A DNA stretch of 64,000 nucleotides from Ascochyta rabiei (lineage: Eukaryota; Ascomycota; Dothideomycetes; Pleosporales; Didymellaceae): contig NC_082413.1 of the NCBI RefSeq assembly GCF_004011695.2, positions 1,223,001 through 1,287,000 on the forward strand, given 5' to 3'. Positions 46,731 to 57,053 of this stretch are shown here, one piece after another; position 1 is the first letter of the stretch, and each line of letters opens with the position of its first letter. The notes beneath the pieces are model-generated. The model did no database searches, was not told the DNA's origin, and was given only the letters and a program-made list of their open reading frames with translations. Position numbers and translations under genes: made by a program.

Positions 46731-47749
46731 CTACACTGAGTTTGATCCGTATGGCGTGCAGGTTGCTGTGCTCTTGTCTGCACTTACGAAGACAACCTGG
46801 ACTGCAGCAAAACTGATAGGTGTCAGCGCTTGCCACCTTCGAGTCTACACAGAGGCTGACTTACGCGGCAGTGATCGCAAACACTTCCGAACGCTTCGCA
46901 CCCGCGAACCCCATCAAGCATACTGAAAGCAAGACATTGAAGGCAGCAATGATTCCAAGTCTTGCAGCCATCGATTGAACCCGATACAGTATGACGATGG
47001 AGGCTATCGGGATAAGAGAGGCTAGGATGCTGGTGAACCAGTACGTGACCCGATAGACTGTGCTATCCTCATAGCCAATAGCACCATGGACCGGTGAGGG
47101 CTTCATGAACTTATAGCAGCCGCACTTGAAGATGTTGAAGATGGTACTTTCTGTTGCCCACATAGAGAACGCATCCTTCTTCGCACGGGGACGGAGAGCG
47201 ACAAGGTCTGGTTTGTGGGAGATGTCTTGGCTCTTCAACCCCCAGATCAACGAATCCTCACCAACCATTGCACGTGTACCCATCTCTTTACTACCCAGAT
47301 AGTCTTGGAGATGTTGGAGATCCCACGCAGTAGGTTCTGGGTACTTCAAAATCTTTGCTTGCTTAATCACTGCCTCGTCTTTGTGTAGATCTTATTGTTA
47401 GCCTTTGCCCTCATTTGAACATTGTGAACTCACTGTACTTTGCCAGTTTCTCCCGAATCTCGAGTACGAGATCTAGTTGGCGCCCGTTCCCCTCCGCCTT
47501 GGAGTTTTTCAACCAGATCCAATTAGTTGCATATGACCTTCCGTGGCCCTTCTGGTCATCGTGGTCTAGTCGTTGCTGGGCACGAAGCTCTTGCTCCAGA
47601 TATGTGAGCTCCGCCTGTTGATACAGTAAGTCTTGGGCGTTGAGAGCACCGTATCTGCGGTATATGGCAGCCTCTGGCAGAATTTCTATCTTTGCAGCCA
47701 ACTTCGGGTATCCTATCACAACATCTGGTAAAGGATCGAAAGTTGTCAT
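46731..47749 (-). CDS. DUF6594 family membrane protein
   Basis: Predicted 303 residues from exons 47434-47749, 46865-47378 and 46731-46812; introns 55 and 52 bp. The product opens with the usual GYPKLAAKIEILPEAAIYRR, then LNAQDLLYQQAELTYLEQEL, a helical body (KLAKYNEAVIKQAKILKYPE) and three C-terminal membrane segments (VTYWFTSILASLIPIASIVI; LGIIAAFNVLLSVCLMGFA; VFAITAAFAAVQVVFVS). This is the architecture of DUF6594, expanded in Pezizomycotina and of unknown function. The start at 47749 (MTTFDPLPDVVIG) is chosen; an upstream exon is possible because the frame stays open to 47818. Confidence 0.8.
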
Positions 47750-49130
47750 GGTCCACGAAGTGAGAAAGGAAGTAGTCTCATGAAGCCCATGACGGGGGCT
47801 TAGTGGGTACATACACATGAGCCGGCTAACTGTCTGAAGTACGCCTGCAGCTGTAGGTGGTTGGACTCAACCAGACCTACATTGCTACTATCTACCTCTC
47901 GGCCAATGGTGAAATGGTGTGGCAGAATATCGTGCATCAGGCTGAGTCTTTACTGTTATGCCAACGTAGCTGCATATGCATGTGAGATGCTCGCGTGTTG
48001 AATTTTGCCTTGTACGATTGAACCCCCTTATGACGATACTTGGCTTCGATGGATATTGTGCAACGCGCGTAGGATATCTAGCAGAGGCATGTATCTACAC
48101 TACCTAGTCAAAGGCGATGTTGTGACAATCGCAATACACACGCAGTGGGCCTTTTAGGTGAAAGAGCTTGGCAAGACGGCTGGATGTTCGCTACCTGGTG
48201 GACACCCACACACCCGACCTACTAATCGGGCCTTGACGAGCCTTATGCAGGAAACAAGGCAAACAACGTGTTCAGCCACGCCTGTAGTATACAACAATCC
48301 TACCCGGTAGAGATCGAAGCGCAAAGCTAGGTCTAGGAATTAAGCAGGAGTTGATCTTGAGCACTAAAGTCGTGAGCTCTGAATACTCAAGCCGCTCCTG
48401 GAAGCGACCTCGGGACAGACAGATAACGAGACACGTGATGAGGAGATGAACGAGGGAGGACCTCAGGAAGGCAACGGGGGAAGAGAGGCAACCAAGTATA
48501 ATTAAAAGGCAAGCGAGGGAAGCGACAAAGGGGCACGGGAGGGTACCCTTTGCATTAGCGGCGGCGCACGCTCGGACCAAGACTGAACTCTTGCCCAATA
48601 ATCAACGAGTTCCGCGTACGATCAATCAACGAAAGGCGCGCGATCAGCGCCAAGCGTCAGCCTGAGGTCCGAAGGACTCAGGCCATGTCATGAACGACGA
48701 AGGACTTCTCGAGATGTGGAACTCCCGACATCGATATGTGTGGGTGAACCGCATCAGAATTTCCTCGTATTTCAACGCAATCTCCTTGAACCAAGGAAAG
48801 TGCTACAGCTAACTTATTTGCTGTGTTGTGGCTAAATAGAAAAGAACTATAATACTCAGTCGACAAGGGATGCGAGACTAATCATGCTTCGTCATGCCGC
48901 AGGCAGCCCATTCGTCCTTCTTTTAACAAGGCCGCGCTCCTCTGTACCTTTTGCTCAGCTTCCCTCTCACATCCGCACTGCCTGTATCAACGGCGACCAA
49001 GTCGACAGACTTCTGGCCCATGTGCACTATATAAAATGGCAAGATGTAATCCGTTAAGCCTACTACATTCAAGACGAAGAGTTCGCTTTATATGTTCCGA
49101 CTGATATTGGGCAGTACTGACGGACGGTAG
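47750..49130. other. 1.4-kb AT-richer intergenic region
   Basis: No gene is supported. The right edge holds an intron-like 3' end (CTGAC branch site and GGTAG acceptor at 49116-49130) leading into the second retropepsin-like segment, with no convincing partner exon found. Confidence 0.4.
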
Positions 49131-49505
49131 AGGAGGCGCCAGCTCAGAAGGCCAATTCCGATAGAGATTCGAACCAAAGGACCGAACAACGCAGACGTAT
49201 GGCGGATCGCCATGTTATCCTACGACCCTAAATCCAACACAAATGTCATATCCCAAAGCCTCGTCACGAACGTGCTGGGAGCACATATACATCCCCTCGA
49301 CAAGGAGACCATATCACATGGGAAGGAGCAGATGAATATCCAAGAGGTTGATGGATATGTTGATCTATACTGGTGCTTCGAGCAAAATAGCAAAAGACTA
49401 CACAACACACGATTTCTCGTCACATCGTCCCAAAATGCTCCCTACGATGCAGTACTCGGCAGGGGGGACGCAGAGCATTACGGCATGCTTGAATCGAAGG
49501 CATGA
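49131..49505 (+). CDS. Second retropepsin-like segment, probably partial
   Basis: A 124-residue exon, read from an acceptor-like GGTAG ending at 49130 to a stop at 49503-49505. It shows PIPIEIRTKGPNNADVWRIA, then MLSYDPKSNTNVISQSLVTN, and ends with TRFLVTSSQNAPYDAVLGRG. The spacing of the 'D-x-x-S-x-x-N-x-I-S' loop and the 'F-x-V ... D-x-V-L-G' strand again fits the retropepsin fold. Active-site Asp-Ser-Gly is replaced by Asp-Pro-Lys. The upstream exon and true start are unresolved; an ATG near 49036 could be joined only through a weak donor. It may be a degenerate relic or a short host gene. Confidence 0.42.
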   Translation, partial: RRRQLRRPIPIEIRTKGPNNADVWRIAMLSYDPKSNTNVISQSLVTNVLGAHIHPLDKETISHGKEQMNIQEVDGYVDLYWCFEQNSKRLHNTRFLVTSSQNAPYDAVLGRGDAEHYGMLESKA

Positions 49506-51596
49506 TGGTATAGGCGATAACATTACGTAGCTACGTTGATGATTTCATGATCTTGAGAGTGCCCTTCCCATTTTTTACGCGAGTAAGAGAGCCAGCGGGT
49601 AGTTTTGCAAAGATCCGGCCTCGTTCACAGTTTCTGTACGTCTATCCTGTATACCTTCTTGCACCATTTGTTGGCCTCTTTGTGGTCGAGGAGTTGAGCT
49701 TTTTTTCGTTTCACAGGTCACCTTCGCTTTGTCGAGTGACAATTGTGTTGCAGGCTGCAGATTATGTCGCCAGTTTTTCGCCCAATGTTGTCTGGGAAGC
49801 TCATGTCATGTAGAAGCTACGTTCGTTCTCGATCATGTCGGTCCAGCATCCATTCAAAAAGTAGAACCCACAGTCTAATAGACATAACTTGCGTTGCTGG
49901 CCTAGCAGGTTGACCGCTCAAATGCAAGACAAAAAGTACTGGAAGCCAATCTGCTGCCTGAAGCGTATGCGGTGCTCTCTGCGCGAAACTTTCCGCGTCG
50001 GCAACAAGGTTCCCGCCGCTTTATCGAATCGTTCTGACGGCGAACCCATGTATCGTTCTAGGTTTCTTTATACCGTATGTCAGATATCGAACACCTAAAA
50101 CGCAATGACTCCCGTTATTATCGAACCAGGCACGTTTCGGAAGGAAAAATCGAAAATACGCGCCATTGCGAACTTGTCTCCTCTCTAGCGACGGGAGTTA
50201 GCTCTTTGGGAACCATCGCGGGGTCTTCACAGTTAATGCAGGCATCCGTGATGGAAACTCCGTACTGTACTGCAGATCCTCTTTGTCTCTCCTCCGAAAA
50301 AGGCCAACGAGGATGGGTCTGTATCTCCAACCAGATCAGAAGCAATTACAGAAGAAAAACGTTCGTCGTCAGCATGTATCTACAACGTTTGTGGGGCAAT
50401 GAACCTTCAAACATGTGTAGACGACCGTCCGAAGTCGGCTCTCCTGTTATTGGGCCCTGACAGGTCTAATCCTCACTACTTGCACGACCTGTGGATAATG
50501 CCGAATGGCAACATTCGCAAAATCTCTGGACTTGAGACCAAATGTGTCAAAAAGTCTGAACGTAAACCTAGGTATTCTTGATCCGCACGCTACACGCCAA
50601 GCTTAGCTATCGCACCGCTGAAGCACAAAATGACAAAGCAAGTCGTTGGCGTCCGCACGATACAATCGAAAAGCAGAAAGCCTGATTGGTTTACAGCGAC
50701 GCCGAGGAGTCACAAGCCCACGTAGCGATGGAAGAGAAGAGAAGGTGCATGCGTGGCGATACAGCTCACGAAGATGCTGATACGCGATCGGGTCACATCC
50801 ATAGGATTGGGAAATAAACGAAGAAAGTGGCTACCTGTCAGTGATAGACGTCCGTAGCTACGTGCCATCCATATCGCAGGGGGAAAAATGTACATCATCT
50901 GTTGTTGGTAATTGACAGAGAGGTGGCAGCACTTTCACTGAACAACACCAGCGAGGTAACTTTGCACATCACAAGCGACTAACGCACCAACAACTTAAAA
51001 GCAAACTATTCCCGCAACATGTGCTACTCTCGCATGGAACCGCCCCAATTTAGGGCAGTTCGATGGGTGCTTTATGCTACATAAACCACTCGTACGATCT
51101 GCAGTCATCCAAAGGCCTTCCTCAAGTGCTTGTACGTAACTTTGAGCTGTATGACCGCTGCGTCTAGATGACCGATCGCCATCCATGATCATCAGAGGGC
51201 CTGACTATTGCATTTAAAGTGGTGTTATTACCAACAGAGAGCCCCGCTCACAGAGAGAGAATTGAGAAACCACCTAGGTGCCTTGAGATTCCACTGGTTC
51301 CAATCAAGGTTGCACGAGAACGCACATGATACCTCAACAGTCTCAGTTGTGGGATTTTCATCCTCGTAAAATGGGGTTTGTCCAATGATAGGAAGGTCAC
51401 TCCACTGCAACGCTGTGTCGGCTCGTCTGCACCTTAGCACCAGGCACCGAGGGCATTAGCGAGCTTTTGCAGATGAAACAATTCAGCTCGCAATGATCAA
51501 GAAATGATACTGATGAGTACCGTTATTCTCGGTGTAGGCTACTTTCCCCACTTTATCGATTTTACAGTCAATGAAATCTTTAACAAATCATCTGCA
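49506..51596. other. 2.1-kb AT-richer region without a supported gene
   Basis: Short open frames on both strands show no domains. No terminal repeats or transposase/reverse-transcriptase motifs were recognised. It may contain decayed mobile DNA, but I cannot show this. Confidence 0.4.
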
Positions 51597-51684
51597 GCAT
51601 CGGTGGTTTAGTGGTAAAATTAGCCGTTGCCATCCTTCACAGGACAGTTTCGGCTAGCCCCGGGTTCGATTCCCGGCCGATGCA
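51597..51684 (+). tRNA. tRNA-Gly (anticodon GCC) with a 17-nt intron
   Basis: The acceptor stem GCATCGG (51597-51603) pairs with CCGATGC (51677-51683). The A box begins TGGTTTAGTGG and the B box is GGTTCGATTCC. Anticodon stem AGCCG pairs with CGGCT (51651-51655). The loop reads TT-GCC-A, then an intron at 51633-51649 placed one base 3' of the anticodon, then T. The mature length is 71 nt, normal for tRNA-Gly. CTTTTT about 6 nt after the end fits a Pol III terminator. Confidence 0.94.
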
Positions 51685-52328
51685 ATTAATCTTTTTGCCC
51701 CTGCGGCGTCCAGGCGCTGATGGTGGCTTACAGAGCATGCTGTATGCATTTTAACATCTTTTGTTTAAGTTGCTGGCGTTATGTCATAGACAATGCTCTG
51801 CGGCTCTATACAACTGGTTAACTACACAAGCAAAGTTGGTTATGCCTGTTGAGAGCTATAGCGCCAAACTGAATACGCTGCGTCGACCAACGAAGGGTCT
51901 AAAGCCCAAAATTATATTATTATAAAAACACTTTGTTCAGATCCCGCGACGCTTTCTCCAAACTCTTCATGCCTTCGTTATACCTCCCACTTCTGGAATC
52001 AGATGGTCTCGAAGGGAGCGTGACAATGCACGAAAGGAAAGGTACAAAATCCATCATCCTGTTGCTTGTGAGGATGTCCCATCCAGCGCCTCGAGCCTAG
52101 CAACTGTCATCCAGCTCCTCAGGAGTCTTAGAGGAGATGAGTAGGAATAGAGAAATCGGTGTGCATCCGTGGGGTTTAGGGCCAGTATCGAGTGCTGTGA
52201 CGGGTGTACTACACTGACGAGGCGCTTTCCAACGGCACGAAGGAAGCGCGTAGACTGCGGACTGTCTTTCTGAAGCATTGCGAACGAGGCCAGCTTGTTT
52301 GTCCGAGGGCCGTGGGTTCGAGAGTACT
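51685..52328. other. Intergenic region after tRNA-Gly
   Basis: Contains the Pol III T-run just after the tRNA and the 3' region of the minus-strand gene that follows. No further gene is seen. Confidence 0.5.
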
Positions 52329-53566
52329 TCACCGCAAAGCCTCGTCCCCAAATGCATCTTGGTACTGATACATCGGCTGCTCACAATATTGATATCCACT
52401 GGCCAAGCTATCGCCGAGCTGGTAGCCAGGCTTGCTGAAGTAATTTGTCATCCGCCCCATGGAGAAAGGAATCGCCGGTGAACAGCTATCAAAGATGGGG
52501 GTTTGCAAGTCGTGAGAAACGGCACTGTAGTTGTTGTTGCTCCATCTGGAAGCACTGGATGTGTCGACTCGAAGAGCTGACCTCGGTGCCGGTGATGTCG
52601 GATCTGTTTGGACGCTGGCATTGGCGTAGGTGGATTGCCGGACAGAAGGAATTGGTGGGTCGTGACACCCGCATGTACATGCTTCAGGGGTGGTGTCGAT
52701 CGACTTGATTTTGTGTGTGAATCTCTCTTCAGGTATGGACGTGATACCTGACCGGTTCGCGTTCTTGTTCGAAAGCTGCGGCGGATTGGAGAAAGAAGGA
52801 GCATCCTGCGTAGCAGTCGTACTCGACGTCGAGGTTGGGATAGCTATCAACGCATTGAGTTCCGCTGCTGGTGTAGATGTTACAGCTGTTGGACCTGTGC
52901 CGGAGCCCAATGATGTGAATCGCGAGACAAAGGAGGTCTCTGCGATTGGAACAGTACTTTGAGATTCGTTGCTGATCGGAGGCGCTGTAGAAGCTTCTGA
53001 TCCTGTTGTAGAGTATGAAAGGCTGGGGGGCCGCGACGCTCGATGAGATGAGATGGATGATGTGCGCCTGTTATTCGCAGGCTGGTCGGCAGCCGGGCCA
53101 TCGGATCGATTGCTGGCCTGTGAGAGTGGTCGCAGGAACGAAACTGTTCTGGATCTGCGCAGCGCTTGCCTGTCAGATTTCTCCTTTCCCTCCTCTTCAG
53201 CCTGTTTCTTGACTTCTGGTTCTTTGTACTCGAGTTTCCCGTTCTTGTCCGACGCAAAGTATTCTTCACCGCGTCCGAAAACAACCTGAAGCGAGGCCCA
53301 GTCTCGTGCTGTGCCGTCAGTCGGGTTTAGCCAGTCGTTTAGTGCGAGAGGTAGATCGTAGCCATCTGCCAGACGTCAGTAGATGCTGCTTCTTCAAGGT
53401 TACTGCTCTGACCTTGCCTGAACTCGCCGCTTCTTGTTTTCCAGCACAAGTAGTACCTCTCGAATGCCCCAAAAGCGCAAACGATCAGATCATCAAGACT
53501 CTCGGGGTCATTAGGATCTTCAGGAATTTCGCCCAATCGTGCATATAACCGCGTAGACGCGTCCAT
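52329..53566 (-). CDS. Conserved fungal protein of unknown function, 396 residues
   Basis: Exons 53413-53566 and 52329-53365 (47-bp intron, phase 1). The N-terminus has a compact, likely folded region: MDASTRLYARLGEIPEDPND, then DDLIVCAFGAFERYYLCWKT, then GYDLPLALNDWLNPTDGTAR and LQVVFGRGEEYFASDKNG. I recognise this pattern from uncharacterised Pezizomycotina proteins but know no function. The remaining ~260 residues are Ser/Thr/Pro-rich and probably disordered, with one Cys/His cluster (EACTCGCHDPP). The frame across 52910-53365 was checked codon by codon and has no stop. Confidence 0.78.
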
Positions 53567-54095
53567 TGTATGGTGTTCAATCTCCTCGCAAGCTTATACA
53601 ACGCGGCAGTCACAAGTGGCAAGCACTTCCGGTAAAAAAGCGACAGTACACGGTCACCGTCAGATTTCCCCACTGAAACCTAATCTCTCTCTGACGTATC
53701 TTTATCAACTCCCACCCTCCCTGCTAAACATGATTTGAAGCAACGTTCAGCCAGTCGACTGACATGTCGCTTTCGTGACATGTTACATGTTTTCGACACA
53801 GCAATGAAGCACCGACAGTGGGGCTCTCGGATCGAAGGCGGGTCGGGTTTCAAGTCGTCGTGTTAAGGTTGAGCGGGTGGCCTGAGGCGACGAACATGAC
53901 ATGTCTCTATTATATTTGACTGCACTATCCGTAATGACAAAAGAAGAAATTACAAAGAGAATGTGGTGAAAGCATGGCTAGCGTAAAACTTCGACTGATT
54001 CTTAATCACCGATCGGATGTCATAAAATGCGCATATTACGAGTGAAAGCTACAGCGTCACGTTCAATATCGTGAGTAGCTTGCAATTGAAACAAG
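53567..54095. other. Intergenic between two minus-strand genes
   Basis: Promoter side of the 396-residue protein gene and 3' side of the 597-residue one. Nothing else is seen. Confidence 0.5.
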
Positions 54096-55889
54096 CTAAA
54101 TGCGCTTTGTAAGCGTTTTGTTGGTACTTGTTCTACCACCTCTCTGCTCGCCTCTCGAAGGGAGCCCTTTCTCAGGTGCGGGAGCTCTCCGATTGCTTGT
54201 GGACAAACCTGGCGCTGCTTCAAGGTTGACCAGATCATCCAAGTCCTTCAAAAAGGTAGAAGTAGTTTTCCTGCCAGCTTGGGCCCTGTTTCCAGAGTTA
54301 CTGGTTCCCACTTGCACCTTCGAAGACTTGCTCGTGCTTGGTTGTCTTCTGCTGCCAGCACCGCTCGACATCGTGACTGTCGACGGCTTGGTCGCCGAGT
54401 TCCTTGGAGACACGCGCTTTCCAGGTCGCCGGGCTGAGAATACTTTCGAGTTTCGTTTCCGTTGAGAAACTAAGTTTGAATAACTACTTCGCTTGCTGGC
54501 CTGAGGTTCCGTTGCACCAAATATTGCGGGGTCAGCAGGCGGCTCTCCTTCTTGATATGTCATCGATGAGGGCTGCCCCAAGTCTATTCTTACACTGTTG
54601 TTCATTCCTGGTGGGTTTGCATCAATGAGTGGCACTGGCGGTGCTACAGGAGCTGTGTAGTATGCTTTCTGCGATATGCTTGACTGCGGCCGAATCTCTC
54701 TGCTCAACCTCTGGTCTTCCTCAGAGTAGACTGATGCTGAATCAGCGTTGCTGCTGGCTAGAGAAATACGCTTGTTCCCCGAAATTCTTCTGGATATGTT
54801 GTCACTGTTTTGTGTCTGTCCAGCTGCCATGGCTTCAAATATTTGAGCTTGAGCTATCGCTTTACTGCCACTATTCCGGTTGAGCTTGGGAGTGACCCGT
54901 CTTTCTTCTAGCGGAGTAGGTAGTTGTGGTTGTAGGGGCGGTGGTGGTGGTGAGTCCGATGTCGATCGCCTTTGTGTTTGCACACGTGGGACGGATGTAA
55001 CATTTGCTTGCACTTCCATGGCCAGAAAATCGTCTAACGCGTCAACTGCCCCTTTTTTGGGACGGCCTTGGATTGGAGAAGTGCTCGGTTTGTTCGTCTT
55101 TGAATATGCTGGTGGTGGTGTCTTGGGCATTGCATCATCTGCAGGTGGGGTTTCTAGCTCTGACTGTGGTTCGTCGAACACTCCGGGTCTTCTTACGTCT
55201 GCTTCAGACCGTAGTGGTCGATCGGTAGGGGCGTCCTCCCTGTTGTCTACCTCTCTCTTGGTGGTCTGGTCTTGTTGCCGTCCCTCATCGTCTTTCTTGA
55301 ACCTCTTTTCTTTCCTACTCAGCTCGATCTCTAGTACTCTTGTCCCGGGAGCAACTTTCGACCTTAGCCCATTGTCATCAACATCGAAGTACAGACACCA
55401 GTAACCCTCGTACTCTTCTACAGCACACCACCCTTCCCACCCATCGAAAGTGAGGCGGCGATCTTGACGTGTACAGTCGAACGGTCCGGTAAGGTTAGGC
55501 TGCGCATCTGCACGGACACCATATCTTGCTTCGTGTGTCTGTCTATCTATGTATACCCAATTCATGATAGGCGCAACATCCGTGATAGTAGTAACGAGGC
55601 CCTCGTACTTGGTGTCCGGATATGGTAAGTAGTAACCAGCGCACGTGTGGCCGAGTGGTTCGCCATCTTCGGTGGTTGTATCGATCCAGAGTTTTCCATT
55701 ACGGAGCACAACAGGGCGTCCGTCGATCTCTCGGCTTCTTGGTGATGACTTAACGCAGGTTGCTATAAGATTACACCTACGTGCGCGGTGTTCTTCTCTT
55801 TTGTCTTTCGATTGTCCTTGTCGAATGGCCTCTTGACTGCCGAGTAGACCTGGTGCAACGATCACAGCGATCAAGATTCCAAGCACCAT
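54096..55889 (-). CDS. Conserved fungal protein of unknown function with N-terminal hydrophobic helix
   Basis: Predicted 597-residue intronless protein. A hydrophobic N-terminus (MVLGILIAVIVAPGLLG) may be a signal anchor. It is followed by basic residues and a conserved globular region of about 150 residues: REIDGRPVVLRNGKLWIDTT, EPLGHTCAGYYLPYPD, IMNWVYIDRQTHEARYGVRA, TFDGWEGWCAVEEYEGYWCL and YFDVDDNGLR. I recognise this as a widespread Pezizomycotina family with no assigned function. The C-terminal 400 residues are Ser/Pro/Arg-rich with a few basic clusters and probably disordered. It is divergent from the 91-residue protein gene. Confidence 0.78.
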   Translation of the reverse strand: MVLGILIAVIVAPGLLGSQEAIRQGQSKDKREEHRARRCNLIATCVKSSPRSREIDGRPVVLRNGKLWIDTTTEDGEPLGHTCAGYYLPYPDTKYEGLVTTITDVAPIMNWVYIDRQTHEARYGVRADAQPNLTGPFDCTRQDRRLTFDGWEGWCAVEEYEGYWCLYFDVDDNGLRSKVAPGTRVLEIELSRKEKRFKKDDEGRQQDQTTKREVDNREDAPTDRPLRSEADVRRPGVFDEPQSELETPPADDAMPKTPPPAYSKTNKPSTSPIQGRPKKGAVDALDDFLAMEVQANVTSVPRVQTQRRSTSDSPPPPPLQPQLPTPLEERRVTPKLNRNSGSKAIAQAQIFEAMAAGQTQNSDNISRRISGNKRISLASSNADSASVYSEEDQRLSREIRPQSSISQKAYYTAPVAPPVPLIDANPPGMNNSVRIDLGQPSSMTYQEGEPPADPAIFGATEPQASKRSSYSNLVSQRKRNSKVFSARRPGKRVSPRNSATKPSTVTMSSGAGSRRQPSTSKSSKVQVGTSNSGNRAQAGRKTTSTFLKDLDDLVNLEAAPGLSTSNRRAPAPEKGLPSRGEQRGGRTSTNKTLTKRI

Positions 55890-56727
55890 GTTGGATATGT
55901 TGAATGTGGGAGGCTGGCAAAGGTCGTTACGTCTGATTTACGATCCGTTTACACTTCGATGGGTTCCTCAGCGAAGTTCTCACTGTAAAGAGTCATGTTG
56001 TGAGACGTGATCACTAGTGGAATGTTGGTGACGTGATCAGCTCGATATCGGATCATTCGCCATAGCTGGGCCAGGCCTCAGGTTTCAAGTTTGCTGTATG
56101 TTGTCAAGGAGTGTTTGATGGACGGAGAAGCGACCACAGGGATTATCCGCTTCGCACATAGCTCATGGCTGGTGTGCGGACCGTTCCTAGCTCTCGAGGG
56201 CTTGACTCACGACGATTCGATGCAACCTATGAATCGGATAGCGTGATGTGCGCGCAGAGCCAAAACGAGGCTATTGATGTGAGACGTTCGTTGTGACCCC
56301 AACCTCCTGTCCCGTTTCACATCTCGGTCACAAATACTTTACCAGCATAAGGCACTGATGAACTCTCCTACTAAGCACAAGGATGCGTGATGCAGAATGA
56401 GCACGTACAACTATCATTGTTTCTCAGTTGAGATTGCTACGAGTGTCGAACGATAACGAACCATGCGATTCGGGTGTGGCACAGCAACAGTTTCGAGCGA
56501 TGAGGAGAAGACATCGACCACCGTAGCTGCGTTTCAAATCTCCATGTGAACACCTGAACTCGTTAGACACATAAGGCAGACAAGGACATTGAATAAAGGC
56601 CACACCAGTCGATCCGCCTCTTATTTACACACCAAGACAAGACATCCACAAAAACAGCCCGGCGCCTCCGACGACCATTGCCTGTAATTACTAGTCACAC
56701 ATCCGGCTGCGTCCATCCTACTACACA
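55890..56727. other. Divergent intergenic region
   Basis: Between the 597-residue protein (minus) and the small conserved protein (plus). No coding feature or repeat is recognised. Confidence 0.5.
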
Positions 56728-57053
56728 ATGTCTGCTTTGTACGTCACCACAAGACCCTTTGACATAGTCTGAGCTTACTTTCCATCAGCGAAACCACACG
56801 TCCTTCCGGTTACATGTCCGACACAGGCAGCGAAGGCCAAGCCTCGGGTGGCCGTAAGATCTCGAGCAACATCGGACCGGTTCCGTCTTCCGCCAACCTC
56901 AACCGTCCAGCTGGCAACATCATCAAGGGCCCTGTCGACGAAAATGGCAAGCCGAAGGATGCAGTGCTGCTGCTCGGAATCAAGCTTGATCTCGAGGCCG
57001 AGATTCACCTGACAGCGCGGATACGCGGAGACATAACGATTGGGCTTTACTGA
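56728..57053 (+). CDS. Small conserved fungal protein, 91 residues
   Basis: Exon 1 is only 11 nt (56728-56738) and exon 2 is 56789-57053; the intron is 50 bp, phase 2. The product reads MSAFETTRPSGYMSDTGSEG, then GGRKISSNIGPVPSSANLNR, then PAGNIIKGPVDENGKPKDAV and ends LLLGIKLDLEAEIHLTARIR GDITIGLY. The conserved C-terminal half suggests a short beta/helix element, but there is no known domain. I recognise the pattern from uncharacterised ascomycete proteins. The micro-exon start is inferred from splice sites and frame. An ATG inside exon 2 (56813) would give a shorter product. Confidence 0.74.

Noticed and set aside
55636..55665. tRNA-Ser/Leu-like words GTGTGGCCGAGTGGTTCG
   Set aside because: Lies inside the conserved coding part of the 597-residue protein, and no cloverleaf follows.
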